Below are positions 1-7,835 of a stretch of DNA of 64,000 bases, piece by piece. The stretch lies in contig JACWCY010000007.1 of the NCBI GenBank assembly GCA_014654455.1, positions 20,171 to 84,170 of the forward strand. The letters run 5' to 3'. Both the position numbers and the translations under genes were made by a program. Each line of letters starts with the position of its first letter. Positions within the stretch are counted from its first letter, which is position 1. The notes under the pieces were generated by a model, which did no database searches, was not told the DNA's origin, and saw nothing but the letters and a program-made list of their open reading frames with translations. This stretch comes from Pelagibacterales bacterium SAG-MED01 (lineage in GTDB: Bacteria; Pseudomonadota; Alphaproteobacteria; Pelagibacterales; Pelagibacteraceae).

Positions 1-61
1 CAAATAAGTTCAATTTTTTTAATTAGCTCATGTATTTATTTTTTATATATAAATACAAAGC

Positions 62-1390
62 TTAACTAACAGCTTTTAAAGTTCCTTTTGAAGATTTGTT
101 TAAAGCTTGATCTAAATCGTCAATTATATCGTCTATATGCTCTAAACCGATACATAATCTTACGTAGCTTTGAGTAACACCTGAAGCTGCTAATTCTTTC
201 TCATTTAGTTGACTATGAGTTGTACTTGCAGGATGTATAGCTAAACTTCTAGCATCACCTATATTTGCAACGTGATAAAACATTTTTAAAGACTCTATAA
301 ATCTTTTACCCGCTTCAATACCTCCTTTTAATTCAATTCCAACCATAGGTCCATTCCCACCTTTAAGGTATTTTTTAGCTCTTTCTGCTATAAGTTTATC
401 ATGTTCAGTAGAATAAATTACTTTTGTTACTTCCTTATGTTTTTTTAAATACTCAACGACTTTTTGAGCATTATCACAATGTTGTTTCATTCTTAAAGCA
501 ACAGTTTCTAGTCCTTGGATTATAGCAAAAGCATTATCTGGTGAACATGCTGAACCTAAGTCTCTTAATAAACATACTCTAGCTCTAACTGCAAAAGGAA
601 CATTTGCTCCAGTAAGTTCAGGTACAACTTTACCCCAAATTGCTCCATTATAACTGGCATCTGGTTCATTAAACAATGGTTGTCTTTTGGGATCAGCTGT
701 CCAATCAAAATTACCGCTATCGACTATACTTCCTGCAATAGCAGTACCATGTCCTCCAATATACTTTGTCAAAGAATGTATTACTACTGCGGCCCCATGT
801 TCTATAGGTTTACATATTACTGGTCCAGCTGTGTTATCCATAATAAGTGGTATATTATACTTTCTACCTATGTCTGAAACTTCTTTGATGGGAAATACTC
901 GCAAGTATGGGTTAGGCAAAGTTTCACCGTAAAAAGCTCTAGTTTTATCATCAATTTTTTTTTCAAAGTTTTTAGGATCTTTTGGGTCAGCATATCTTAT
1001 TTCAATACCAAGTTTACTTAAGGTGTGAGTAAATAATGATACAGTACCCCCATAGAGATCAGTTGAACTAACAATATTATCCCCAGCTTGAGCAACATTT
1101 AATACTGAAAATAGTGATGCCGTTTGTCCTGATGCAACAGTTAAACATGCCAAACCACCCTCGAGAGCTGCAATTCTTTTTTCTAAAACATCATTAGTAG
1201 GGTTCATTATCCTTGTGTAGATATTGCCAAACTCTTTTAGAGCAAAAAGGTTGGCAGCGTGGTCTACACTGTTAAATTGATAAGATGTAGTTCTGTATAT
1301 AGGCACAGCAACAGCATTTGTTGCTGGATCACTTCTGTAGTCCCCACCATGAATTGCTATGGTTTCTGGATTATTTCTTTTTTTACTCAT
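62..1390 (-). CDS. metY: O-acetylhomoserine sulfhydrylase / aminocarboxypropyltransferase (PLP enzyme)
   Basis: The 442-residue protein has the Cys/Met-metabolism PLP fold of MetY: an N-terminal TIAIHGG start, an ASGQTA phosphate-binding stretch near residue 86, and a SLTKY motif placing the PLP lysine at about K209. The family condenses O-acetylhomoserine with sulfide (or methanethiol) to give homocysteine (or methionine) in the cytosol. The ATG at 1390 has a good AAGGAG ribosome site 5 bases upstream, embedded in a SAM-V-like aptamer, so control by S-adenosylmethionine is expected. It is divergent from rplM. The family call is secure; the preferred sulfur donor is not visible in the sequence. 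Confidence 0.93.
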   Translation of the reverse strand: MSKKRNNPETIAIHGGDYRSDPATNAVAVPIYRTTSYQFNSVDHAANLFALKEFGNIYTRIMNPTNDVLEKRIAALEGGLACLTVASGQTASLFSVLNVAQAGDNIVSSTDLYGGTVSLFTHTLSKLGIEIRYADPKDPKNFEKKIDDKTRAFYGETLPNPYLRVFPIKEVSDIGRKYNIPLIMDNTAGPVICKPIEHGAAVVIHSLTKYIGGHGTAIAGSIVDSGNFDWTADPKRQPLFNEPDASYNGAIWGKVVPELTGANVPFAVRARVCLLRDLGSACSPDNAFAIIQGLETVALRMKQHCDNAQKVVEYLKKHKEVTKVIYSTEHDKLIAERAKKYLKGGNGPMVGIELKGGIEAGKRFIESLKMFYHVANIGDARSLAIHPASTTHSQLNEKELAASGVTQSYVRLCIGLEHIDDIIDDLDQALNKSSKGTLKAVS

Positions 1391-1395
1391 TTTAA

Positions 1396-1450
1396 CTCCT
1401 TTTTTAGTGCTTTAACTTAATGTTAGGCGCACAATAAAGTTCAAATGCCT
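1396..1450 (-). promoter_or_regulatory. SAM-V-like riboswitch overlapping the metY ribosome binding site
   Basis: On the minus strand the leader reads GGCATTTGAACTT, then TTGTGCGCC, then AAGTTAAAGCAC, then TAAAAAAGGAG. AACTT (1441-1437) pairs with AAGTT (1418-1414), and GTGC (1432-1429) pairs with GCAC (1410-1407), an H-type pseudoknot. Its 3' strand runs straight into the AAGGAG Shine-Dalgarno of metY. This arrangement is that of the SAM-II/SAM-V family, in which ligand binding hides the ribosome site. The assignment is by eye against remembered consensus; covariance scoring would settle it. Confidence 0.8.
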
Positions 1451-1472
1451 GCCGATTGTGTAATGAGTTATT

Positions 1473-1517
1473 CCTGTTTAGCAGTTGTATGCCCGCAATA
1501 GGATCAAATCGGCATTA
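1473..1517 (-). promoter_or_regulatory. SAM-II-like riboswitch, first aptamer of a tandem pair
   Basis: The minus strand reads ATGCC (P1 5' strand, 1515-1511), a loop GATTTGATCCTATTGC, GGCAT (P1 3' strand, ending at 1489), and GCTAAACAGG (1482-1473). The loop and the GCTAAA-AGG tail closely follow the alphaproteobacterial SAM-II consensus. It lies about 23 bases upstream of the SAM-V-like aptamer of the same transcript, so metY appears to have two S-adenosylmethionine sensors in series. Confidence 0.8.
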
Positions 1518-1560
1518 ACTTTTTATCAGATTGGTCTTATTTTACAAGCTAAATATCAAA

Positions 1561-1588
1561 TTGACTTTGTAATTAATAATAGTACAAA
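1561..1588 (+). promoter_or_regulatory. Candidate sigma-70 promoter of rplM-rpsI
   Basis: TTGACT at 1561-1566 is a near-consensus -35 box. TACAAA at 1583-1588, 16 bases on, is a plausible -10. It lies just upstream of the rplM ATG at 1599, giving a very short leader. The -10 is weak, so this is tentative. Confidence 0.4.
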
Positions 1589-1598
1589 TCCTCGCACA

Positions 1599-2057
1599 AT
1601 GACTAAATTCATAAAAAAAGACCAAATAACATCTAGTTGGTATGAGATTGATGCGAAAAATGCTGTAGTCGGAAGATTAGCGACTATAATTAGCAAAATT
1701 ATAAGAGGGAAAAATAAAAATACTTTCACTCCTCATATGGATAATGGTGATTTCGTAGTAGTCAAAAATATTGAACATATAAAATTTACTGGAAAAAAAT
1801 TTCAAAATAAAAAATATTACAGACATACTGGACATCCTGGGGGTATCAAAGAAACATCACCTGAAAAACTTCATAACAAAAAACCAGGAGAAACATTAAA
1901 ACTTGCTGTTAAAAGAATGTTGCCAGGTGGTGTCTTAGGAAAAAAACAACTCAATAAACTAAAAATTTATTCTGGTAATGAACATCCTCATTCTTCACAA
2001 AACCCAAAAATAATTGAATTAAGTAAACTAAATAATAAAAATATTGTACGAAACTAA
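1599..2057 (+). CDS. rplM: 50S ribosomal protein L13
   Basis: Large-subunit protein L13. The sequence shows the L13 signatures WYEIDAKNAVVGRLAT near the N-terminus, YRHTGHPGG in the middle and RMLPGG in the C-terminal third. The frame is open further upstream, but ATG at 1599 gives 152 residues, the normal family length, and begins with the expected N-terminus just after a promoter-like stretch. rpsI follows after one base, as in nearly all bacteria, so the two are co-transcribed. Confidence 0.96.
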   Translation: MTKFIKKDQITSSWYEIDAKNAVVGRLATIISKIIRGKNKNTFTPHMDNGDFVVVKNIEHIKFTGKKFQNKKYYRHTGHPGGIKETSPEKLHNKKPGETLKLAVKRMLPGGVLGKKQLNKLKIYSGNEHPHSSQNPKIIELSKLNNKNIVRN

Positions 2058-2058
2058 T

Positions 2059-2496
2059 ATGGAAAACACTCAAACAAATACAAAAAGTCCAAAATTAAAA
2101 TTAGACTTCAAAGACAGTAAATATGCTACAGGAAGAAGAAAAACATCGATAGCAAAAGTTTGGTTAAAAAAAGGTTCTGGTAAAATTTATGTAAATGGTA
2201 AATTATTTAATGAATATTTTTCAAATGATAATCATAAGATGCAAATAACAAGACCTTTTGAAATAATAAATCAAGCAACAGAATATGATGTAAGATGCAG
2301 TGTAAAAGGTGGGGGAGCTACAGGTCAAGCTGGTGCAATGGTACATGGTATTTCAAAAGCACTTGTAATGTTTGATGAAAATTTTAAATCTACCTTAAAA
2401 CTAGAAAAACTTACCACAAGAGACTCTAGAGCAGTCGAGAGAAAAAAGCCTGGAAGAAGAAAAGCTAGAAGAAGCTTCCAATTCTCTAAAAGATAA
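2059..2496 (+). CDS. rpsI: 30S ribosomal protein S9
   Basis: Small-subunit protein S9, 145 residues from ATG 2059. It has an N-terminal lysine-rich extension, the family motif YATGRRKTSIAKVW, the glycine-rich KGGGATGQAGA segment and the invariant basic tail KKPGRRKARRSFQFSKR, which reaches the P-site tRNA. It directly follows rplM as a two-gene operon. An earlier in-frame ATG at 2044 lies inside rplM and is unlikely to be used. Confidence 0.96.
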   Translation: MENTQTNTKSPKLKLDFKDSKYATGRRKTSIAKVWLKKGSGKIYVNGKLFNEYFSNDNHKMQITRPFEIINQATEYDVRCSVKGGGATGQAGAMVHGISKALVMFDENFKSTLKLEKLTTRDSRAVERKKPGRRKARRSFQFSKR

Positions 2497-2529
2497 TTTT
2501 TTTTTAACTTTAACCTGTTATAATATAAA

Positions 2530-3549
2530 ATGCTCAAGCTAAACGCTTTAATTGCTGGATCAACTGGTTACATTGGTGTTCAACTAATCAAATTATTAGT
2601 TAAACATAAAAATGTAAAAATCAAATATCTTTGTGGAAATTCTTCTATAGGAAAAAATATTTCCTTTTATGATAGTTCCTTAAGAATTAAAAATTTGCCT
2701 AAAATTATAAAATTTAAAAAAGAATATTTAAAAAATGTTGATATTGTATTTACAGCTTTACCAAATGGGGAAGCTCAAAAAATTTCAAATAATCTATCAA
2801 AAAATAATATATTAATAGATTTGTCAGCTGATTTCAGACTTAAGAAAAGTTCTGAATACCTTAAATGGTATAAATTAAAACATAAAGCGATAGATAACAT
2901 AAAAAAAAGTGTTTATGCATTACCTGAATTTATTGGAAAAAAAATTAAATCATACAATATTATAGGTTGTCCGGGCTGTTATCCTACGTCAATACTTTTA
3001 CCTTTAATTCCACTGATCCAAAAAAATATGATAAGAACAGATAATGTTATTATAGACTCAAAGTCAGGTTATTCTGGTGCAGGTAGGAATGTTCATAAAA
3101 AATATAAAGATAATAATTTATATGAGTCACTAAGTGCATATGGAGTAGGCTTTCACAGACATAACTCAGAAATTTATCAAGAGCTTAATAGTTATACTAA
3201 ATCAAAAATTGATTTTTCTTTTACACCTCATTTAATACCTATGTTTAAAGGTATTTTGAGTACAATATATGTTGATTTAAAACCAGGAATTACAATAAAT
3301 CATATACAAAAATTACTTAAAAAATATCATAAAAAAAATAGATTTATCAAAATTATGAATATTAATACTTTATTAAGTACAAATAATGTAATTAATACAA
3401 ACAATTGTTTTATTTCAGTTTGTAAAACAAAAAATAAAAAAAAGATTATTATTTTATCTGTAATAGATAATTTAATTAAAGGTGGTGCAGGACAAGCTAT
3501 GCAAAATATGAATTTATTATTTGATTTAAAAGAAAATGAGGGTTTCTAA
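2530..3549 (+). CDS. argC: N-acetyl-gamma-glutamyl-phosphate reductase
   Basis: NADPH-dependent third step of arginine synthesis, reducing N-acetylglutamyl phosphate to the semialdehyde. Residues 8-16 form the nucleotide-binding IAGSTGYIG loop; the catalytic cysteine is C150 in GCPGCYPTS; GVGFHRH follows in the dimerisation domain. At 339 residues it is normal for the family. The stop codon overlaps the start of the next small gene (TAATG), indicating translational coupling into an argC-lipoprotein-hom operon. Confidence 0.95.
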   Translation: MLKLNALIAGSTGYIGVQLIKLLVKHKNVKIKYLCGNSSIGKNISFYDSSLRIKNLPKIIKFKKEYLKNVDIVFTALPNGEAQKISNNLSKNNILIDLSADFRLKKSSEYLKWYKLKHKAIDNIKKSVYALPEFIGKKIKSYNIIGCPGCYPTSILLPLIPLIQKNMIRTDNVIIDSKSGYSGAGRNVHKKYKDNNLYESLSAYGVGFHRHNSEIYQELNSYTKSKIDFSFTPHLIPMFKGILSTIYVDLKPGITINHIQKLLKKYHKKNRFIKIMNINTLLSTNNVINTNNCFISVCKTKNKKKIIILSVIDNLIKGGAGQAMQNMNLLFDLKENEGF

Positions 3550-3719
3550 TGAAAAAATGTTTATTATTTATAATTTTGTCATTAAGTGCTTGTTCCAATA
3601 ATCAAGATTCTAAAGTAATTGATAAATTTAATTTTGATGACAATTTAAGTTTGGAGGAATTTAAGTTGAAAGTTGAAAATTATGTAAAACAAAGTTCTTA
3701 CCCTAATATAGATGATTAA
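3549..3719 (+). CDS. Small predicted lipoprotein (56 aa) between argC and hom
   Basis: A 56-residue ORF starts with the A of the argC stop (TAATG) and overlaps hom by 8 bases, so it fits exactly into the operon. It begins MKKCLLFIILSLSACS: a charged start, a hydrophobic stretch and a lipobox (LSAC) with the lipidated cysteine at position 15. The rest is acidic and has no motif I recognise. The tight overlaps and the lipobox argue for a real gene; its function is unknown. Confidence 0.75.
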   Translation: MKKCLLFIILSLSACSNNQDSKVIDKFNFDDNLSLEEFKLKVENYVKQSSYPNIDD

Positions 3720-5013
3720 AGATAATAATAATATAAATATTGCTATTATTGGATTGGGTCAAATTGGATCATTCCTGTACAATGAAATTAATCTTAGAAA
3801 AAAAGACATTGAGTTAAAAACTGGAAAAAAAATAAAAATTGTTGCCATTTCAGCTAAAAACAAAAATAAAAAAAGAAAATTTAAGATAGATAAAAAAATA
3901 TTTTATTCAAATCCTTTGAATATAATTAAAAAGAAAAATATAGACATTATTTTTGAATCAATAGGATTGTCTGACGGTATTTCTAAAAAAATTGTTGAAA
4001 GTTCACTTAAAAATAAAATTAATGTTATCACTCCAAACAAAGCCTTAATTGCTAAACATGGTGATTATTTATCTAAATTAGCTGAAAAAAATAATGTTAA
4101 TTTAGAGTTTGAAGCTGCTGTTGCTGGAGGTATTCCAATTCTTAGAACTATAAAAGAGGGTTTGGCAACTAATAAAATTAAAAAAGTTTATGGAATTTTA
4201 AATGGCACAACTAATTACATTTTATCAGAAATGGAAAAAAGTAATGAAATTTTTGAAAATGTTTTGAAGAAAGCTCAAAAACTTGGTTATGCTGAACCTG
4301 GTAATCCAAAGTTAGATCTTAATGGTTTTGATGCATTTGCTAAAATAAGAATTTTATCTGCTCTATCATTTAACACTAAAATATCAAAAAGTAAGTGCAT
4401 TATGGAGGGTATTCAGAATATAAAATTAGAAGATATTAAGATTGCAAGTCAATTAGGTTTTAGAATTAAACTTCTAGGTATTTCAGAAATTATCAATGGT
4501 CAATTATTTGAAACTGTTCATCCATGTTTAGTAAGTAAAAAAACATACATAGGAAATGTTAATGGTGTAATGAATGCTGTTATTACAGAAGGTAGACCTG
4601 TTGGAGAGAGTGTTCTGCAAGGCGAGGGTGCAGGACCAGGACCTACATCATCATCATTATTATCTGATCTTTTATCTATTTTACGAGGTAACATTAAATA
4701 TCCATTTGGTATTCCCTCTAATAAAAGAAAATTAATCAAACCATTTAATAACAATTATTACTCTAATTCTTTATATATTAGATTTGAAGTTAAAGATGTA
4801 CAGGGTGTTCTATCGTTAATTACTAATCGTTTGGCTAAATACAGAATTTCTGTAAAAAGATTAATTCAAACTCCAGATAAGAAAAATAAGAAAGCTACTA
4901 TTGTTATAATAACTCATAAAACAACAGAGATTAATGTAAAAAATTGTTTGTCTATATTCAAAAAAAATAAAAATATTTTAAGATTTCCAACTTTGATCAG
5001 ACTTTATAATTAA
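3712..5013 (+). CDS. hom: Homoserine dehydrogenase
   Basis: Reduces aspartate semialdehyde to homoserine, the branch point to threonine and methionine. The 433-residue chain has an N-terminal NAD(P) site (IGLGQIG near residue 12), the family block GILNGTTNYIL, the substrate-domain motif AEPGNPKLDLNGFDA, GEGAGPGPTSSS, and a C-terminal ACT domain from about residue 350. The ACT domain normally gives feedback control by threonine. It overlaps the preceding lipoprotein gene and shares a base with the following methyltransferase (TAATG). Confidence 0.95.
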   Translation: MIKDNNNINIAIIGLGQIGSFLYNEINLRKKDIELKTGKKIKIVAISAKNKNKKRKFKIDKKIFYSNPLNIIKKKNIDIIFESIGLSDGISKKIVESSLKNKINVITPNKALIAKHGDYLSKLAEKNNVNLEFEAAVAGGIPILRTIKEGLATNKIKKVYGILNGTTNYILSEMEKSNEIFENVLKKAQKLGYAEPGNPKLDLNGFDAFAKIRILSALSFNTKISKSKCIMEGIQNIKLEDIKIASQLGFRIKLLGISEIINGQLFETVHPCLVSKKTYIGNVNGVMNAVITEGRPVGESVLQGEGAGPGPTSSSLLSDLLSILRGNIKYPFGIPSNKRKLIKPFNNNYYSNSLYIRFEVKDVQGVLSLITNRLAKYRISVKRLIQTPDKKNKKATIVIITHKTTEINVKNCLSIFKKNKNILRFPTLIRLYN

Positions 5014-6194
5014 TGAATAAATTTTTTCTTGATTTAGGAAAACAACCATTAGCAAATAACTACCTTAGTATTTATAAAAAAAAACAAACAAAGTACAATC
5101 TTAAATTATTCTTTAATACGAAAAATAAAACAGTTTCAATATCAAAAAGAATTCCATCAGAAAAAATGTTCACAAATAAATACCCTTATAGATCATCAAT
5201 GTCTAAAACCATGAGAAATTCATTTTATAAATTATCATTAGAAATTAAAAAAAAATTTAATCCTAAAAAAATTTTAGAAATAGGTAGTAATGATGGAGCA
5301 TTAATTAAAAATTTTAACAAAAAAATAGTGATAGGTGTTGAACCTTGTAATAATCTAGCAAAAATTACATCTAGAAAAGGATATCTTACTTATAACAAAT
5401 ATTGGAATTTCAATTTAGCTAAAAAAATTAGAAAAAAAAATGGTAAAATAGATCTGCTTTATTCAGCAAATACTCTTACGCATATCAGTAATTTAGCTGA
5501 AGTTTTTAAATCAATATCTTACTTATTATCAAACGATGGAGTATTGATTATAGAAGATCCATCATTATTAGAATGTATTAAAAAAAATTCATATGATCAG
5601 TTTTATAATGAACACATATATCTCTTTTCAGCAATATCAGTAAAAAATATAATAAATAAGTTTAATTTTGAAATATTTCATATCAAAAATCTTACTACAC
5701 ATGGTGGATCTCTTAGATATTACATTAAAAAAAAGAATAACAAAAAATTGAAAATATCAAGAAGTGTACATAAACAAATTAGTAAAGAGATTAAATATGG
5801 ACTTCATAAATTTAAGACTTACACAAAATTTTCTACAAATGTTCAAAAATCAAAAAGAAATTTATTAAAAATATTAAATAAATTAAAAAAAAATAATAAA
5901 AAAATAATAGGATATGGAGCAACAGCAAAAGCTGTTACAATAATAAATTATTGCAATATCAATAAAGATCTTATTTCAAATTTTGTAGATGTTACTCCTG
6001 AAAAAATAAATAAATTTATGCCAGGTAAAGACATAAAAATTTTGAATTATGATAGAAATATTCTAAAAAAATATGATTTTGCTTTTTTAGGTGCATGGAA
6101 TTTTAGAAATGAGATTTTCAATAAAGAAAAAAAATTTTTAAAAAGGGGAGGCAAATTTATAATTCATGTACCATTCCCAAAAATTATAAAATGA
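5013..6194 (+). CDS. Class I SAM-dependent C-methyltransferase (sugar C-methyltransferase type)
   Basis: A 393-residue three-part protein. The N-terminal part corresponds to the zinc-binding cap of TylCIII/NovU-type C-methyltransferases but lacks its cysteines. The central Rossmann methyltransferase has the SAM loop ILEIGSNDGALI around residue 90. The C-terminal domain carries the typical GYGATAKAVT motif. Family members add a C-methyl group to nucleotide-activated deoxysugars. Here it opens the surface-sugar region, overlapping the next gene by 4 bases. The exact substrate cannot be inferred. Confidence 0.82.
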   Translation: MNKFFLDLGKQPLANNYLSIYKKKQTKYNLKLFFNTKNKTVSISKRIPSEKMFTNKYPYRSSMSKTMRNSFYKLSLEIKKKFNPKKILEIGSNDGALIKNFNKKIVIGVEPCNNLAKITSRKGYLTYNKYWNFNLAKKIRKKNGKIDLLYSANTLTHISNLAEVFKSISYLLSNDGVLIIEDPSLLECIKKNSYDQFYNEHIYLFSAISVKNIINKFNFEIFHIKNLTTHGGSLRYYIKKKNNKKLKISRSVHKQISKEIKYGLHKFKTYTKFSTNVQKSKRNLLKILNKLKKNNKKIIGYGATAKAVTIINYCNINKDLISNFVDVTPEKINKFMPGKDIKILNYDRNILKKYDFAFLGAWNFRNEIFNKEKKFLKRGGKFIIHVPFPKIIK

Positions 6195-6991
6195 AAAACG
6201 AACCAGTAGTTTGCTATTTATTTACATCATTTGATGAACATAGTTCTTTAAAAAATTTTATTATAAACTATAAAAACTATAAATCAGGTATAAACCATAA
6301 GTTGGTTATTTGCTTTAAACTATTTAAAAATCATGAAATTAAAGAACTAAAAAATTTTTTGATTAATTTAGAATATACTTCTTTTATTGACCCAATAACA
6401 ATTAATGATTTTGATTTTGGCAGTTACAAAAGGGTAGCTGAAAAATATCCACAAAATCAAATACTTTTTTTAAATAGCCATTCTTATCCTATATGTGAAA
6501 ATTGGCTATTAAAACTAATTAATTATAGCAATGATAATACACTAATTGGGACTTCTGCTTCAAACGAAAGTATTTTAGACTCTATAATTCTTAAGAAGAA
6601 ATACAAAATTATATCTCATATATTTAAAAAAGTTTATTTAAAAAAAAGATTTCAAGTATTTCCAAATCCACATATCAGAACATCTAGCTTTTTATTATAT
6701 GGTGAGAAATTTTTAGATTATATGAATAATAAAAAGATTGTTTCAAAACAAGATACATGGGAAATAGAGAGTGGTAAAAATAGTCTTTTTAATCATTTTA
6801 AAGATAATAATTATAATGTTTATATAATTAATTCAGATGGAAATAAATTTGAGGAAAAAGATTGGAAGCTAAGCGAAACTTATAATTATTTTAAGCAATC
6901 CAAGTCAATTATTTCAGATAAACATACTAGAAAATATGAAGCTTTAGATGATAGTGATAAATTTTTATCACGAATGAAAGTTTGGGGGTAA
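6191..6991 (+). CDS. Putative glycosyltransferase-like protein (266 aa)
   Basis: The protein has the layout of a GT-A-like transferase: an N-terminal beta strand (VVCYLFTSFD), a DFDFGSYKRVAEKYP helix segment, ILFLNSHSYPICENWL near residue 100 where GT2 enzymes bind the divalent metal, and a later PHIRTSSFLLYG stretch. No canonical DxD is certain. It is translationally coupled (ATGA) to the C-methyltransferase before it and converges on a GT2 gene. I infer a role in surface glycan building with moderate confidence. Confidence 0.6.
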   Translation: MKNEPVVCYLFTSFDEHSSLKNFIINYKNYKSGINHKLVICFKLFKNHEIKELKNFLINLEYTSFIDPITINDFDFGSYKRVAEKYPQNQILFLNSHSYPICENWLLKLINYSNDNTLIGTSASNESILDSIILKKKYKIISHIFKKVYLKKRFQVFPNPHIRTSSFLLYGEKFLDYMNNKKIVSKQDTWEIESGKNSLFNHFKDNNYNVYIINSDGNKFEEKDWKLSETYNYFKQSKSIISDKHTRKYEALDDSDKFLSRMKVWG

Positions 6992-6995
6992 TGAA

Positions 6996-7835
6996 TTATG
7001 GTCTTAAACTTGATTTTTTACCCTTTATAGATTTTGATAAACCATCAAATCTTGCTCTATATTTATCCAATAACAAGTCTTTTTTTATGACTTTATATAA
7101 TGCAATTCTAAATAATATTCTAATTATTAAAGGTATAAAAATAATTAACGATATGACTTTTCCAAATTTTTTTTTATTAAAATAGAATTTAGACCAAATA
7201 AAATGCCAAATTAGAATATTTGAAAAATTTTCATCTTCTATATTTACTGATCTTCCTATTGATTTTACTTTTGATTTATTAATTTGATATGAAAAATATC
7301 CTTTTTTTTTAGCTCTATAACAATATTCAGTTTCTTCAAAATAAAGAAAAAAATTTTCATCAAATTTTCCAATATCTAAAAATGATTTTTTATTTATAAA
7401 CATGCAAGAACCATGTATTGAGTCAATCTCATCGAATTCTAAATTCTCCTTTATTTGTTTATGACTTTTTTCTTTAACATCTAGAAATCTTGGTCCTATA
7501 GCTGCAAAAATATCATTTTTTTCTTTTGCAAAATTTAAAAATAAATTTATATCTTCAAAATTAAAATCTATATCTGGGCTTATTTGTAAAAAATATTTCG
7601 TTTTAATTTTGTTTACTGCAAAATTTAATGCTGAACTAACACCATTATTTTCTTTTATGAATAATGAAATATTTTCATATTTTTCTTCAATATCTTTTTT
7701 AAGTTCATAATTTTGTGAATTTTCTATTATTATTGTTTTTATTTTTGAAGGTATTTTTTTTATAAAATCATATATTATTTTTTCACTTTTATAGGTAATT
7801 ATTACAATCGTTACATCACTTAAATTCTGACTCAT
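6996..7835 (-). CDS. Glycosyltransferase family 2
   Basis: 279 residues with an N-terminal GT2 fold: VTIVIITYKSEKIIYDFI, a nucleotide-binding ENNGVSSALNFAV block, ISPDIDFNF at the metal-binding position, then HGSCMFINKKSFLDIGKFDENFFLYFEETEYCYRAK split by usual acceptor-site features (FDEXFFLY-EE). The C-terminus has one hydrophobic membrane-associating segment (IISLIIFIPLIIRILF-like). It resembles rhamnosyl-transferases. Its start overlaps the stop of the recombinase gene (ATGA), an unusual pairing. Confidence 0.88.
   Translation of the reverse strand: MSQNLSDVTIVIITYKSEKIIYDFIKKIPSKIKTIIIENSQNYELKKDIEEKYENISLFIKENNGVSSALNFAVNKIKTKYFLQISPDIDFNFEDINLFLNFAKEKNDIFAAIGPRFLDVKEKSHKQIKENLEFDEIDSIHGSCMFINKKSFLDIGKFDENFFLYFEETEYCYRAKKKGYFSYQINKSKVKSIGRSVNIEDENFSNILIWHFIWSKFYFNKKKFGKVISLIIFIPLIIRILFRIALYKVIKKDLLLDKYRARFDGLSKSIKGKKSSLRP

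Noticed and set aside
1442..1463. Upstream ORF starting at ATT between the two aptamers
   Set aside because: ATT starts are very rare and the linker is better explained by RNA pairing.
6982..7185. 67-codon plus-strand frame at the end of the glycosyltransferase gene
   Set aside because: It lies antisense inside the GT2 gene, which has clear family motifs.
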